A DNA stretch of 64,000 bases from the NCBI RefSeq assembly GCF_000739815.1, contig NZ_BBJJ01000031.1:20492-84491 (forward strand), given 5' to 3'. Numbering within the stretch: the stretch's first letter is position 1; every line of letters begins with the position of its first letter. Made by a program: the position numbers and the translations under genes. Of this stretch, positions 16,819 to 27,332 are shown piece after piece. The notes under the pieces are model-generated. The model saw nothing but the letters and a program-made list of their open reading frames with translations. It was not told where the DNA came from and searched no databases. The DNA is from Paraburkholderia mimosarum LMG 23256 = NBRC 106338 (GTDB lineage Bacteria; Pseudomonadota; Gammaproteobacteria; Burkholderiales; Burkholderiaceae).

Positions 16819-18837
16819 TCACGGGTGCCGGATATAGTCCACCAACGCGACCGTATACGCATCCGGCTTACGATCGAACAGACTCACGCCTATCGCCACG
16901 AGAAAGCCGGCGGGCACACCGAACACACCCGAGCTGATGGGCTCGATGCCGAACCATCGCGGGCCCACGAATCCCGTGAGCTGTGTGAAGAACGGATAGG
17001 TCGACACGATGTAATAGACACACACGGTCAGCCCCGCAATCATGCCGGCCACGGCGCCGAGACGCGTCGTGCGCTTCCAGAACACGCCCAGCACGAGCAC
17101 CGGAAAGAGACTCGAAGCCGCAAGCGAAAACGCCGCCCCCACCAGGAAGAGAATATTGCCCGCGTTGAGCGACGCCACATACGAGGCGAACAGCGCGACG
17201 CCGAGCAGCAGGATCTTCGACATCGTCACGCGCCGTTGGCTCGACGCTTGCGGATCGACCATGTGGTAGTACACGTCGTGCGAGAGCACGTTCGAGATCG
17301 TGAGCAGCAGCCCGTCGGCGGTCGACAGTGCGGCCGCGAGCGCGCCCGACGCGACGAGCCCCGACATCACGTAAGGCAGCCCGGCAATTTCCGGCGCGGC
17401 GAGCACCACCATGTCGGGCTGCATCTGGATGTCACTCCAGCGCACCACGCCGTCGCCGTTCACGTCGGCGATGTTGATGAGATACGGCTCGATGCGCCGC
17501 CACTGCATCACCCAATGCGGCAGATCGTCAAAGCGCTGCCCCACCAGATGCGTGAGGATCTCGAACTTGATCAGCACCGCGAGCACCGGCACGGTCAGGT
17601 AGAACAGCGCGACGAAGAACAGCGTCCAGCCCACCGAACGTCGCGCCGAGGCCACCGAGGTCGTCGTGTTGTAGCGCGTGAGGATGTGCGGCAGGCTCGC
17701 CGTGCCGAGCGAGAGGCACAGGAGCAGCGAGAGGAAGTTGCGTTGGTGATTGCGCCGTTGCGCTTCGTCGTTGGCGGGAAACGGCTCGTTCATCGGCACC
17801 GGCGGCGCCGCGCGCTCCAGCAGGTCGTCGCGCTGGCGCGTCCACACCATGCGCGCGGTGTCCACGTCGCGCGGGAACGCATTCAGCTCGCGCTCGAGCG
17901 AGTCGATGTCGCGCAGGGGGCCGTTATGGCGGCGCAGAGTCGCCAGCGATTCGACGAGCTGCGTCTTCTCCTTCAGGTACGACTGCGGCAGCGTTTCGAG
18001 CCGCGTTTGCCACTGCGCCGCGCGCCTGCGGTATTCGTCGCGAACGTTGGCCTCCGCGCTGGCGCCGCGCACCTCGCGCTCGAACGCTTCCACGCGCTGC
18101 ATCACGTTGCCGTACTCGACCTGCGGCAGCCAGCCCAAACCGTCGCGATGCGCGATCAGCGAGACCGGAATCAGGATAGCGGCGATGAGGATGATGTACT
18201 GCGCAACCTGCGTCCACGTCACGGCGCGCATGCCCCCAAGGAACGAGCAGACGAGTATGCCCGCCAGCCCGCAGAAGATGCCGATGGCGAAATCCACGCC
18301 GATGAAGCGCGTGGCGATCAGCCCCACGCCCTGGATCTGCGCGACGAGATACACGAACGAGCACAGGATGGTCGCGAGCACGGCCAGCGCGCGCACGAGG
18401 TTGCTCGAAAAGCGCGTGCCGAGGAAATCGGGAATCGTGTAGCGCGCGAGCTTGCGCACATAGGGCGCGAGCAGGAAGGCGACGAGGCAGTAGCCGCCCG
18501 TCCAGCCCATCATGTAGGCGAGGCCGTCGTAGCCGCTTGCGTAGAGCGAGCCCGCGAGGCCGATGAACGACGCGGCGGAAAGCCAGTCGGCGGCCGTCGC
18601 CATGCCATTGAAGAACGAAGGCACGCGACGCCCCGCCACATAGTATTCGACGAGGTCGGAAGTACGCGAGAGCAGCCCGATCACGGCGTACACGGCGATC
18701 GGCACGAACAGGAACACGTAGCCGATCCACATGCCGGGCCCAGTGGCGACCTCGATGCGCCACATCACGTAGACGAAGGCGAGAAAGCCGAGGGTGTAGA
18801 GCGCGTAAGAGCGGATGAGCCGGTGCGCGAGCTTCAT
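16819..18837 (-). CDS. Sodium:solute symporter, VC_2705 subfamily (large subunit)
   Basis: The 672-residue SSS-family permease has about 13 membrane helices and the conserved early block GRRVPSFFNGMATAADWLSA. Between about residues 235 and 375 it carries a long charged, coiled-coil-like insert (VEAFEREVRGASAEANVRDE and onward) absent from ordinary ActP/PutP. In a later hydrophilic loop, residues 458-469 match the 12-residue EF-hand loop pattern. Its ATG overlaps the stop of the small DUF4212 subunit (ATGA), the usual gene pair of this subfamily. Downstream placement from acs suggests uptake of acetate or another short carboxylate; the true substrate is not proven by sequence. Confidence 0.9.
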   Translation of the reverse strand: MKLAHRLIRSYALYTLGFLAFVYVMWRIEVATGPGMWIGYVFLFVPIAVYAVIGLLSRTSDLVEYYVAGRRVPSFFNGMATAADWLSAASFIGLAGSLYASGYDGLAYMMGWTGGYCLVAFLLAPYVRKLARYTIPDFLGTRFSSNLVRALAVLATILCSFVYLVAQIQGVGLIATRFIGVDFAIGIFCGLAGILVCSFLGGMRAVTWTQVAQYIILIAAILIPVSLIAHRDGLGWLPQVEYGNVMQRVEAFEREVRGASAEANVRDEYRRRAAQWQTRLETLPQSYLKEKTQLVESLATLRRHNGPLRDIDSLERELNAFPRDVDTARMVWTRQRDDLLERAAPPVPMNEPFPANDEAQRRNHQRNFLSLLLCLSLGTASLPHILTRYNTTTSVASARRSVGWTLFFVALFYLTVPVLAVLIKFEILTHLVGQRFDDLPHWVMQWRRIEPYLINIADVNGDGVVRWSDIQMQPDMVVLAAPEIAGLPYVMSGLVASGALAAALSTADGLLLTISNVLSHDVYYHMVDPQASSQRRVTMSKILLLGVALFASYVASLNAGNILFLVGAAFSLAASSLFPVLVLGVFWKRTTRLGAVAGMIAGLTVCVYYIVSTYPFFTQLTGFVGPRWFGIEPISSGVFGVPAGFLVAIGVSLFDRKPDAYTVALVDYIRHP

Positions 18838-19199
18838 CGTTGCTGGGCCCTGCTCGCCTCGCGGATGGCGGCGTCGGCTTCGAGCGCGGCCTGCAGCACA
18901 CGGTCGGCGCGCTGCATCAGCAGGATATAGATCGCCACGAGCAGCACGTAGATCAGGATCGCGCCCTGTGCGCCGAGATAGAACGGCAGGCTGAAGCCGG
19001 CGAAGCGCACGTTGGCGAGCGTGCGCGCAAAGAGCGGCGCGACGAACGAAACGATGAAGCCGATCGTCATGAGCACGGCGATCAGCGCGAGATTGAAGCG
19101 CCAGTAGCGCCGATGCGCGCGCGCCATTGCCTCGGTCACCGGCGGTGGCTCAGGCAAGGGATTGAGATTGTTCTGTGGAGTTTTGTGTGGCGCGGCCAT
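18834..19199 (-). CDS. DUF4212 small subunit of the sodium symporter
   Basis: The 121-residue membrane protein has a hydrophilic N-terminus of about 40 residues and two helices (about 45-70 and 85-108), the DUF4212 pattern with YWRFNLALI and PFYLGAQGA. It parallels YjcH, which accompanies the acetate permease ActP. It overlaps the large subunit by 4 nt and starts about 110 nt after acs ends, so acs and both subunits are probably co-transcribed. Confidence 0.9.
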   Translation of the reverse strand: MAAPHKTPQNNLNPLPEPPPVTEAMARAHRRYWRFNLALIAVLMTIGFIVSFVAPLFARTLANVRFAGFSLPFYLGAQGAILIYVLLVAIYILLMQRADRVLQAALEADAAIREASRAQQR

Positions 19200-19309
19200 G
19201 CGCCTATTTAGCAAAAACGCGTATGGCCGGCAATCCGTAAGAATGCGGGGGAACGACCTGGCCGGCGCTGCGCGCGGCGCCGGACGAGGCGCCACGCGAG
19301 GCTCGACTG

Positions 19310-21292
<1,983 letters not shown>

Positions 21293-21630
21293 CGACAACC
21301 CCTTGGTGAAGATGAAACGTCAAACTCGTAGACACACGCGAGCATCTTCAATGCCCGCGCGCGCCGTCTCCTTGTGCCGCTGCCCGCTCGCGGGCCCGGC
21401 GCTATTGGCTTGCACTGGAAGCCACCATTGCGGCATCGCAGCATGCATGGGCGCGCGATACGAACACGAACGTGCGCGATCTTCGCTAACCAACCCATGC
21501 CGCAAAGATTAAGCGTAGCAACTTACCGGCCACTTACGCGTGTGCACGCAGACATTGCAAGTCGCGCGCCATGACGCCCAGGTAAGCAGACATTTAGAAT
21601 GCTAACTGAACTGCGCATCCGGATTCCAGC
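21293..21630. other. Intergenic region between acs and the DMT exporter
   Basis: About 338 bp separate divergent genes. No small gene, palindrome or consensus promoter is convincing by eye. Confidence 0.4.
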
Positions 21631-22527
21631 TTGACTCGTTATTCTCTTTACCTCGTCGCCTCGATGCTGCTCGTGGGCAGCAACGTGGGCATCGGCAAGT
21701 CGATCGTCGCCTTCATCCCCGTTCCGCTTTTCGCGCTGTTGCGCTTCGTGATCGCACTCGCGGTGCTCGGGCCGCTCTTGCGCCGCTCCAGAATGCAACA
21801 CGTGAAGCGTTGGGAATGGGTCAATCTGTTCCTCCAGGCGCTATTTGGAACATTCGGGTTTACGCTGCTCATGCTCGGCGGCGTGCAGCACACGAGCGCG
21901 GTCGCGGCCGGCGTCATCACGAGCACGATCCCCGCCGTGGTCGCGCTCTTCTCGTGGCTCTTCCTGCGCGAGCGCCCCGGCGCGCGCACGCTCGCGTCGA
22001 TTGCGCTCGCCATCACGGGCATCGCGGTCGTCAACCTCGCGCACCTGGGCGAAAGCGCCGACGCGGGCGCGAGTTCGCTCCTCGGCAACCTGATGGTGCT
22101 CGGCGCGGTCTGCTGCGAGTCGCTCTACGTGATCCTCTCGCGCCGCCTCACGCAAACGCTGGCGCCGCTCGACATCTGCGCGTACACGCATCTGTTCGGC
22201 TTTCTGCTGATGCTGCCCATTGGGCTGACAGGCGCACTGTCGTTCGATTTTGCGAGCGTGCCCGCGGGCATCTGGTGGCTCGCGCTCTGGTACGGGCTTT
22301 CCGCCAGCGTGTTCTCGTTCTGCCTCTGGATGATGGGCATTCGCCACGTTCCGGGCAGCATCGCGGGCGTCTTCACGGCCGTGCTGCCCGTGGCGGCCGC
22401 GATCTACGGCATCGCCTTTCTCGGCGAGCGCCCCACGCCCGCGCACGGTATCGCGCTGGCCTGCGTGGTGGCCGGCATCGCGCTCGCGAGCCTCAAGACG
22501 AAGCGCCTGCCGCCGGTGGCCTCGTGA
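21631..22527 (+). CDS. EamA/DMT-superfamily transporter
   Basis: The 298-residue inner-membrane protein has ten predicted helices in two EamA repeats (about 5-135 and 150-290). Members export amino acids, metabolites or drugs; the substrate is unknown. The TTG at 21631 is the only start that includes the whole first helix; the next ATG (21664) would cut into it. No strong ribosome-binding site is seen. Confidence 0.85.
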   Translation: MTRYSLYLVASMLLVGSNVGIGKSIVAFIPVPLFALLRFVIALAVLGPLLRRSRMQHVKRWEWVNLFLQALFGTFGFTLLMLGGVQHTSAVAAGVITSTIPAVVALFSWLFLRERPGARTLASIALAITGIAVVNLAHLGESADAGASSLLGNLMVLGAVCCESLYVILSRRLTQTLAPLDICAYTHLFGFLLMLPIGLTGALSFDFASVPAGIWWLALWYGLSASVFSFCLWMMGIRHVPGSIAGVFTAVLPVAAAIYGIAFLGERPTPAHGIALACVVAGIALASLKTKRLPPVAS

Positions 22528-22605
22528 GCGCTTTGCAAGCATCCTGAAAGTATCGGCTCCCGGGCGGCGCTGCCGGAATCGCGGCGAACCCTCGCGCCGA
22601 CGCTG

Positions 22606-22611
22606 TACAAT
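22606..22611 (+). promoter_or_regulatory. -10 box upstream of the YqhA-family gene
   Basis: TACAAT lies 86 nt before the start codon in a GC-rich background. No good -35 match is visible. Confidence 0.45.
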
Positions 22612-22697
22612 AGCGCCCGCCCGGCCCCTCGCGCGCCTCGAGCGCGTCATCTGGCCCTGCCAGACGGCCCCGCCCGTTTTCGCCACCGTGATCGCCC

Positions 22698-23342
22698 ATG
22701 TCCGCTGCACGCCCCCAGCCGCCTTCCGCCGCCGCCCCGGGTAAAGCCCGCCGCCGCATGCGTCCGCTACCCGGCATCATCTTCATGAGCCGCTGGCTCC
22801 AGGTGCCGCTCTATCTGGGCCTGATCGTCGCGCAGGTGGTTTACTGCCTGCTGTTCCTCAAGGAAGTGTGGCACCTCGTGAGCCACGCCACCACGCTCGA
22901 CGAAACCACGATCATGCTGGCCGTGCTCAGCCTGATCGACGTCGTGATGATCTCGAACCTGCTCATCATGGTGATCGTGGGCGGCTACGAGACCTTCGTC
23001 TCGCGCATGAATCTCGAAGGCCATCCCGACGAGCCCGAATGGCTCGATCACGTGAACGCCGGCGTGCTCAAGGTCAAGCTCGCCATGGCGCTCATCAGCA
23101 TTTCGTCGATCCACCTGCTCAAGACCTTCATCAATCCCGATGCGGCATCGACGCATACGGTGATGTGGCAGGTGATCATCCACGTGGCGTTCCTCGTTTC
23201 CGCGCTCGTGATGGCGTGGATCGACCGCATCACCACGCATACGCACCCCGAACACTACGAGGACCTCGCCGCGCGCCATCCGGTGCCGGGCGGCCATGCC
23301 GCTGCGCGTCGCACGCTCGTCGAGCACGCGGAGTCCGATTGA
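22698..23342 (+). CDS. YqhA family (UPF0114/TIGR00645) membrane protein
   Basis: The 214-residue protein has four membrane helices. The conserved family block MSRWLQVPLYLGLIVAQ near residue 30, ESFV-like YETFVSRM, and EPEWLDHVNAGVLKVKLA are visible. Function is unknown across the family. It precedes the fumarase gene by 52 bp in the same direction, so the two may share a transcript. Confidence 0.88.
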   Translation: MSAARPQPPSAAAPGKARRRMRPLPGIIFMSRWLQVPLYLGLIVAQVVYCLLFLKEVWHLVSHATTLDETTIMLAVLSLIDVVMISNLLIMVIVGGYETFVSRMNLEGHPDEPEWLDHVNAGVLKVKLAMALISISSIHLLKTFINPDAASTHTVMWQVIIHVAFLVSALVMAWIDRITTHTHPEHYEDLAARHPVPGGHAAARRTLVEHAESD

Positions 23343-23394
23343 GCGGCGCACGCGACCCACATCATTCAAATCACCGTCCCCACAGAAGCTAGCC

Positions 23395-24918
23395 ATGACC
23401 GTCATCAAACAGGAAGACCTGATCCAGAGCATTGCGGATTCGCTGCAATACATCAGCTACTACCATCCGCAGGATTACATCGAGGCGCTCGGCCGCGCGT
23501 ACGAGCTGGAAGAAAGCCCGGCCGCGAAGGATGCCATCGCGCAAATCCTCACGAACAGCCGCATGTGCGCGGAAGGCCGCCGTCCGATCTGCCAGGACAC
23601 CGGCATCGTCACGATCTTCGTGAAGGTCGGCATGGACGTGCGTTGGGACGGCGCCACGATGGGCGTCACCGACATGATCAACGAAGGCGTGCGCCGCGGT
23701 TACCTCAACCCCGACAACGTGCTGCGCGCCTCGATCGTGAGCCCGCCCGAAGGCGGCCGCAAGAACACGAAGGACAACACGCCGGCCGTGATCCACTACG
23801 AGATCGTGCCCGGCGACAAGGTGGACGTGCAGGTCGCGGCCAAGGGCGGCGGCTCGGAGAACAAGTCGAAGTTCGTGATGCTGAACCCGTCCGACTCGAT
23901 CGTCGACTGGGTGCTCAAGACCGTGCCGACGATGGGCGCGGGCTGGTGCCCGCCGGGCATGCTCGGCATCGGCATCGGCGGCACCGCTGAAAAGGCGATG
24001 CTGATGGCGAAGGAGTCGCTGATGGAATCCATCGACATTCAGGACATCATCAAGCGCGGTCCGAAGGACTGGATCGAAGAGCTGCGCGTCGAGCTGCACG
24101 AGAAGGTCAACGCGCTCGGCATCGGAGCGCAAGGCCTTGGCGGTCTTGCCACGGTGCTCGACGTGAAGATCATGGCAGCGCCCACGCACGCGGCATCGAA
24201 GCCGGTCGCGATGATCCCGAATTGCGCGGCAACGCGTCACGCGCATTTCGTGCTCGACGGCTCGGGTCCGGCGAAGCTCGAAGCGCCCTCGCTCGACGCA
24301 TGGCCGAAGGTCAACTGGGAACCGAACACGGAAACGAGCAAGCGCGTGGACCTCAACACGCTCACGCCGGAAGAAGTCGCTTCGTGGAAGCCGGGCCAGA
24401 CGCTGCTGCTCTCGGGCAAGATGCTCACGGGCCGCGACGCGGCGCACAAGCGCATTGCCGACATGCTCGCGAAGGGCGAGAAGCTGCCGGTGGACTTCAA
24501 GAACCGCGTGATCTACTACGTCGGCCCGGTCGATCCGGTGCGCGACGAAGTGGTCGGCCCGGCAGGCCCCACCACCGCCACCCGCATGGATAAGTTCACC
24601 GAACTGATGCTCTCGCAGACGGGCCTCATCTCGATGGTCGGCAAGGCGGAGCGCGGCCCCGTGGCCATCGAGGCGATCAAGAAGCACAAGGCCGCGTATC
24701 TGATGGCCGTGGGCGGTGCGGCATACCTGGTCTCGAAGGCGATCCGCGGCTCGAAGGTCCTCGCGTTCGAAGACCTCGGCATGGAAGCCATCTACGAGTT
24801 CGACGTGCAGGACATGCCGGTGACGGTCGCGGTCGACTCGTCGGGCACCTCGGTCCACAAGACCGGCCCCGCCGAATGGCAGGCGAAGATCGGCAAGATT
24901 CCGGTCGCCACCGTTTGA
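23395..24918 (+). CDS. fumA: Class I fumarate hydratase ([4Fe-4S])
   Basis: The 507-residue single-chain enzyme combines the alpha and beta parts of class I fumarases and interconverts fumarate and malate in the TCA cycle. C66 in CQDTG is one cluster ligand; GIGGTAEKAM and the C-terminal TATRMDKFT and VGGAAYL blocks are standard. Class I enzymes are inactivated by oxygen stress and iron shortage, which is relevant to the iron genes downstream. A strong terminator follows. Confidence 0.95.
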   Translation: MTVIKQEDLIQSIADSLQYISYYHPQDYIEALGRAYELEESPAAKDAIAQILTNSRMCAEGRRPICQDTGIVTIFVKVGMDVRWDGATMGVTDMINEGVRRGYLNPDNVLRASIVSPPEGGRKNTKDNTPAVIHYEIVPGDKVDVQVAAKGGGSENKSKFVMLNPSDSIVDWVLKTVPTMGAGWCPPGMLGIGIGGTAEKAMLMAKESLMESIDIQDIIKRGPKDWIEELRVELHEKVNALGIGAQGLGGLATVLDVKIMAAPTHAASKPVAMIPNCAATRHAHFVLDGSGPAKLEAPSLDAWPKVNWEPNTETSKRVDLNTLTPEEVASWKPGQTLLLSGKMLTGRDAAHKRIADMLAKGEKLPVDFKNRVIYYVGPVDPVRDEVVGPAGPTTATRMDKFTELMLSQTGLISMVGKAERGPVAIEAIKKHKAAYLMAVGGAAYLVSKAIRGSKVLAFEDLGMEAIYEFDVQDMPVTVAVDSSGTSVHKTGPAEWQAKIGKIPVATV

Positions 24919-24943
24919 CGCATACCTGATGTCTGCTCAAAAG

Positions 24944-24970
24944 CCGGGGCCTTGCGCCCCGGTTTTTTTT
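24944..24970 (+). terminator. Rho-independent terminator after fumarase
   Basis: CCGGGGC and GCCCCGG form a 7-bp stem with loop CTTGC, followed by eight T residues. Confidence 0.93.
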
Positions 24971-25097
24971 GAACCGGGCGGCGCTTGCGGCACTCGCCCA
25001 TGTGTACCGCAATCCGGCGCGGGTTTTGTCTTGGCTTTTGCCGGGTGAGCGTTTATTGTTGGAAGCCCGTCTCCGCCCGACAAAGGAAGGAAAGATC

Positions 25098-25577
25098 ATG
25101 CAAGGCGACAAGAAGGTCATCGAATATCTGAATGCCCAGCTCAAGAACGAGCTCACGGCCATCAATCAGTATTTCCTGCACGCCCGCATGTACAAGCATT
25201 GGGGTCTCGAGAAACTCGGCAAGCACGAATACGACGAATCGATCGGCGAAATGAAGCATGCCGACATGCTCATCGAGCGCATTTTCATGCTCGACGGTCT
25301 GCCGAACCTCCAGGATCTCCATAAGCTGCTGATCGGCGAAGAGACTCGGGAAATCATCGAGTGCGATCTGAAGCTCGAACAGATTTCGCAGTCCACCTGC
25401 AAGGAAGCCATCGTCTATTGCGAATCGGTGCGCGATTTCGTTTCGCGCGAAATCTTCGTCACCATTCTCGAGGACACCGAGGAGCATATCGACTGGCTCG
25501 AAACGCAACTCGACCTCATCGACAAGGTCGGCATCCAGAATTACCAGCAGTCGGCCATGGGTTCGGTAGAATCCTGA
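25098..25577 (+). CDS. bfr: Bacterioferritin
   Basis: The 159-residue subunit of the 24-mer haem-containing iron store has the haem ligand M52. Ferroxidase ligands E18, E51, H54, E94 and H130 are in place. The position of E127 in the E. coli protein is Thr here, with Glu at 128 and 129 (sequence EDTEEH), so the second ExxH pair is altered. AAGGAAGGAAAG precedes ATG 25098. The partner ferredoxin gene bfd lies 1.2 kb downstream behind a Fur-like box; bfr itself shows none. Confidence 0.96.
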   Translation: MQGDKKVIEYLNAQLKNELTAINQYFLHARMYKHWGLEKLGKHEYDESIGEMKHADMLIERIFMLDGLPNLQDLHKLLIGEETREIIECDLKLEQISQSTCKEAIVYCESVRDFVSREIFVTILEDTEEHIDWLETQLDLIDKVGIQNYQQSAMGSVES

Positions 25578-25647
25578 TCGCACGCCTCGCGCGAGCGCGC
25601 ATCCGTCCGTCTTGCGGGTGCACCCCAACACTTTTGCGCCCCTCCCC

Positions 25648-26508
25648 GTGAACCAACCGGCATTTTCCAGCGCCGCGCCTGTCGGCATCTTCGACTCCGG
25701 TCTCGGCGGCCTTTCGGTGCTGCGCGCCGTGCGCGGACTGCTGCCCGCGGAGCGGCTCGTGTATGTCGCCGATTCGCGCTACGCGCCCTACGGCCAGCGC
25801 GACGACGACTTCATCGCCGACCGCACGCTCGCGATTTGCGAATGGCTCGTCGCGCAAGGCGCGAAGGCGCTGGTGGTGGCCTGCAACACGGCCACCGCGC
25901 AATCCATCGCGCTCGTGCGCGAACGGCTCTCGGTGCCGCTCATCGGGGTTGAGCCGGGCATCAAGCCGGCGGCGCTCGTTTCGAAAACGCGCGTGGCCGG
26001 CGTACTCGCCACCCAGGTCACGTTGCGCAGCGCGCGCTTTCAGACGCTGGTCGAGCGCCATGCGGCCGACCTGCGCGTGCTGTGCCAGCCAGGGCATGGG
26101 CTCGTGGAAGCCGTGGAGCGCTGCGACATCGGTTCGCCTGAGTTGCTCGCGCTGCTGCGTGCGTATGTCGAGCCCATGCTCGACGCCGGCGCCGATACGC
26201 TCGTGCTCGGCTGCACGCACTACCCTTTCCTCGATACCGCGATCCGCTCGATCGTCGGCGAACGCATGACGCTCGTCGACACCAGCATTGCGATCGCGCG
26301 GCAGCTCGAACGCGTGCTCGGCCAGCACGGGCTGTGCGCGAGCGCCGGGGAAGCAAGCGCCAACGCGGACGACATCCGCTTCTGCTCGACGAGCGACGGC
26401 GCGCATTTGCGCGAACTGGCGGCGGCGCTGCTTGGCCTCGACGCCAGCGTCGAGCGCGTTGTCATCCCGTCGCGGCGCACGCCCGAACGGGAAGCGAACG
26501 CGGCCTGA
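25648..26508 (+). CDS. murI: Glutamate racemase
   Basis: The 286-residue cofactor-independent enzyme makes D-glutamate for peptidoglycan. The two catalytic cysteines are in VACNTATAQS (C79) and LGCTHYPF (about C191). The FDSGLGG motif is at 15-21. GTG 25648 gives a normal N-terminus; an upstream TTG (25612) or GTG (25618) would add 10-12 residues. None of these has a clear ribosome-binding site, so the start is uncertain. Confidence 0.93.
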   Translation: MNQPAFSSAAPVGIFDSGLGGLSVLRAVRGLLPAERLVYVADSRYAPYGQRDDDFIADRTLAICEWLVAQGAKALVVACNTATAQSIALVRERLSVPLIGVEPGIKPAALVSKTRVAGVLATQVTLRSARFQTLVERHAADLRVLCQPGHGLVEAVERCDIGSPELLALLRAYVEPMLDAGADTLVLGCTHYPFLDTAIRSIVGERMTLVDTSIAIARQLERVLGQHGLCASAGEASANADDIRFCSTSDGAHLRELAAALLGLDASVERVVIPSRRTPEREANAA

Positions 26509-26744
26509 GGCGCCGGGGCGAATCCCATTCTCCGTTCGCGGATGGCGGCCCGGGACTCAGGTTAGCGCCCCGTTTTCGTGCGATCGCCGCCGCCTGAAAT
26601 CGCCACCCCTTGGCCGCATCTACCCCGCCAATCGCCCATTCGGGGAGAAGTACACCCTCTCCCGCAGTTCCCTGCGCAAAGACAAGTCCCTGCACGGCTT
26701 TGTTACAAACTCCTGTCCAGGAGCGCTTGCCAAATCAGGCAAAC

Positions 26745-26763
26745 ATAATGATAATAATTCGCA
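26745..26763 (+). promoter_or_regulatory. Fur box upstream of bfd
   Basis: TGATAATAATTCGCA (26749-26763) matches the 7-1-7 Fur consensus TGATAATNATTATCA at 13 of 15 positions and lies 26 nt before bfd. It should repress the bfd-tonB-exbBD cluster when iron is plentiful. Confidence 0.82.
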
Positions 26764-26788
26764 TTAACTCTCTCTATTGCGATCCATC

Positions 26789-27043
26789 ATGATTGTCTGC
26801 GTTTGCAAGTCCGTCTCCGACCGGACGATCCGCGCCTCCATCGCGGAAGGCATGGATTCCTTCGACGAGCTGCAGTTCGAACTCGGCGTCGCGACCTGCT
26901 GCGGCAAGTGCGAAGAAACCGTTCGCGACGTGATGGCGCAAAGCGGTGTCTGCGCGAGCCGCTGCGGGGTGCCGCATGCCCCCGCCGTGGTCCCCGCTCC
27001 GCACGCGGTCCCGCTCACGTTCTACGAGCGCAAGGCCGCATGA
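26789..27043 (+). CDS. bfd: Bacterioferritin-associated ferredoxin
   Basis: The 84-residue protein has the BFD [2Fe-2S] motif: CVC at residues 4-6 and TCCGKC about 33 residues later. Bfd reduces the haem of bacterioferritin so that stored iron can be released. Length is above the usual 60-70 residues because of a Pro/Ala/Val-rich tail. A Fur box directly upstream fits its induction in low iron. ATG 26789 is preferred over a TTG four codons earlier. Confidence 0.94.
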   Translation: MIVCVCKSVSDRTIRASIAEGMDSFDELQFELGVATCCGKCEETVRDVMAQSGVCASRCGVPHAPAVVPAPHAVPLTFYERKAA

Positions 27044-27206
27044 AGCCATGGCGTGCATCTCGCCAACGATGCGCGCCCACCCTGTCCGCCCGCTCAGCCG
27101 GATGCGCCGCCGCACCTGGCGGCACTGCGGACATCAAACCGCCGCCGACAGCAAGCCCGTCTTCCGACCAGCCAGCTACCGCTTACGTCCCTCAATGGAG
27201 GCCAGG

Positions 27207-27269
27207 ATGGAGTTGCTGATCGGATTCGTTACGACGCTGTGCATCTCGCTGCTGATCTTTCGCAAATGA
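27207..27269 (+). CDS. 20-residue single-helix membrane peptide
   Basis: The frame encodes 20 residues: a short acidic start (MELLIG), a hydrophobic core and the basic end FRK, which would place the C-terminus in the cytosol or at the inner face. GGAGG lies 5 nt before the ATG, the best ribosome-binding site in this cluster. It sits between bfd and tonB in the Fur-controlled run, 64 nt before tonB. I know no characterised relative. It may be a regulatory or assembly peptide for the TonB complex, or a leader ORF that couples translation. Confidence 0.6.
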   Translation: MELLIGFVTTLCISLLIFRK

Positions 27270-27332
27270 AGCCGCCCGACACGACGCGCTGGCTCACCGG
27301 CGCGTCGCCGTCCGCACGGCAGCCACGCTAAC

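Noticed and set aside
16612..18930. A 772-codon plus-strand frame opposite the symporter
   Set aside because: It is extremely Arg/His-rich, without domains, and antisense to a well-supported membrane protein.
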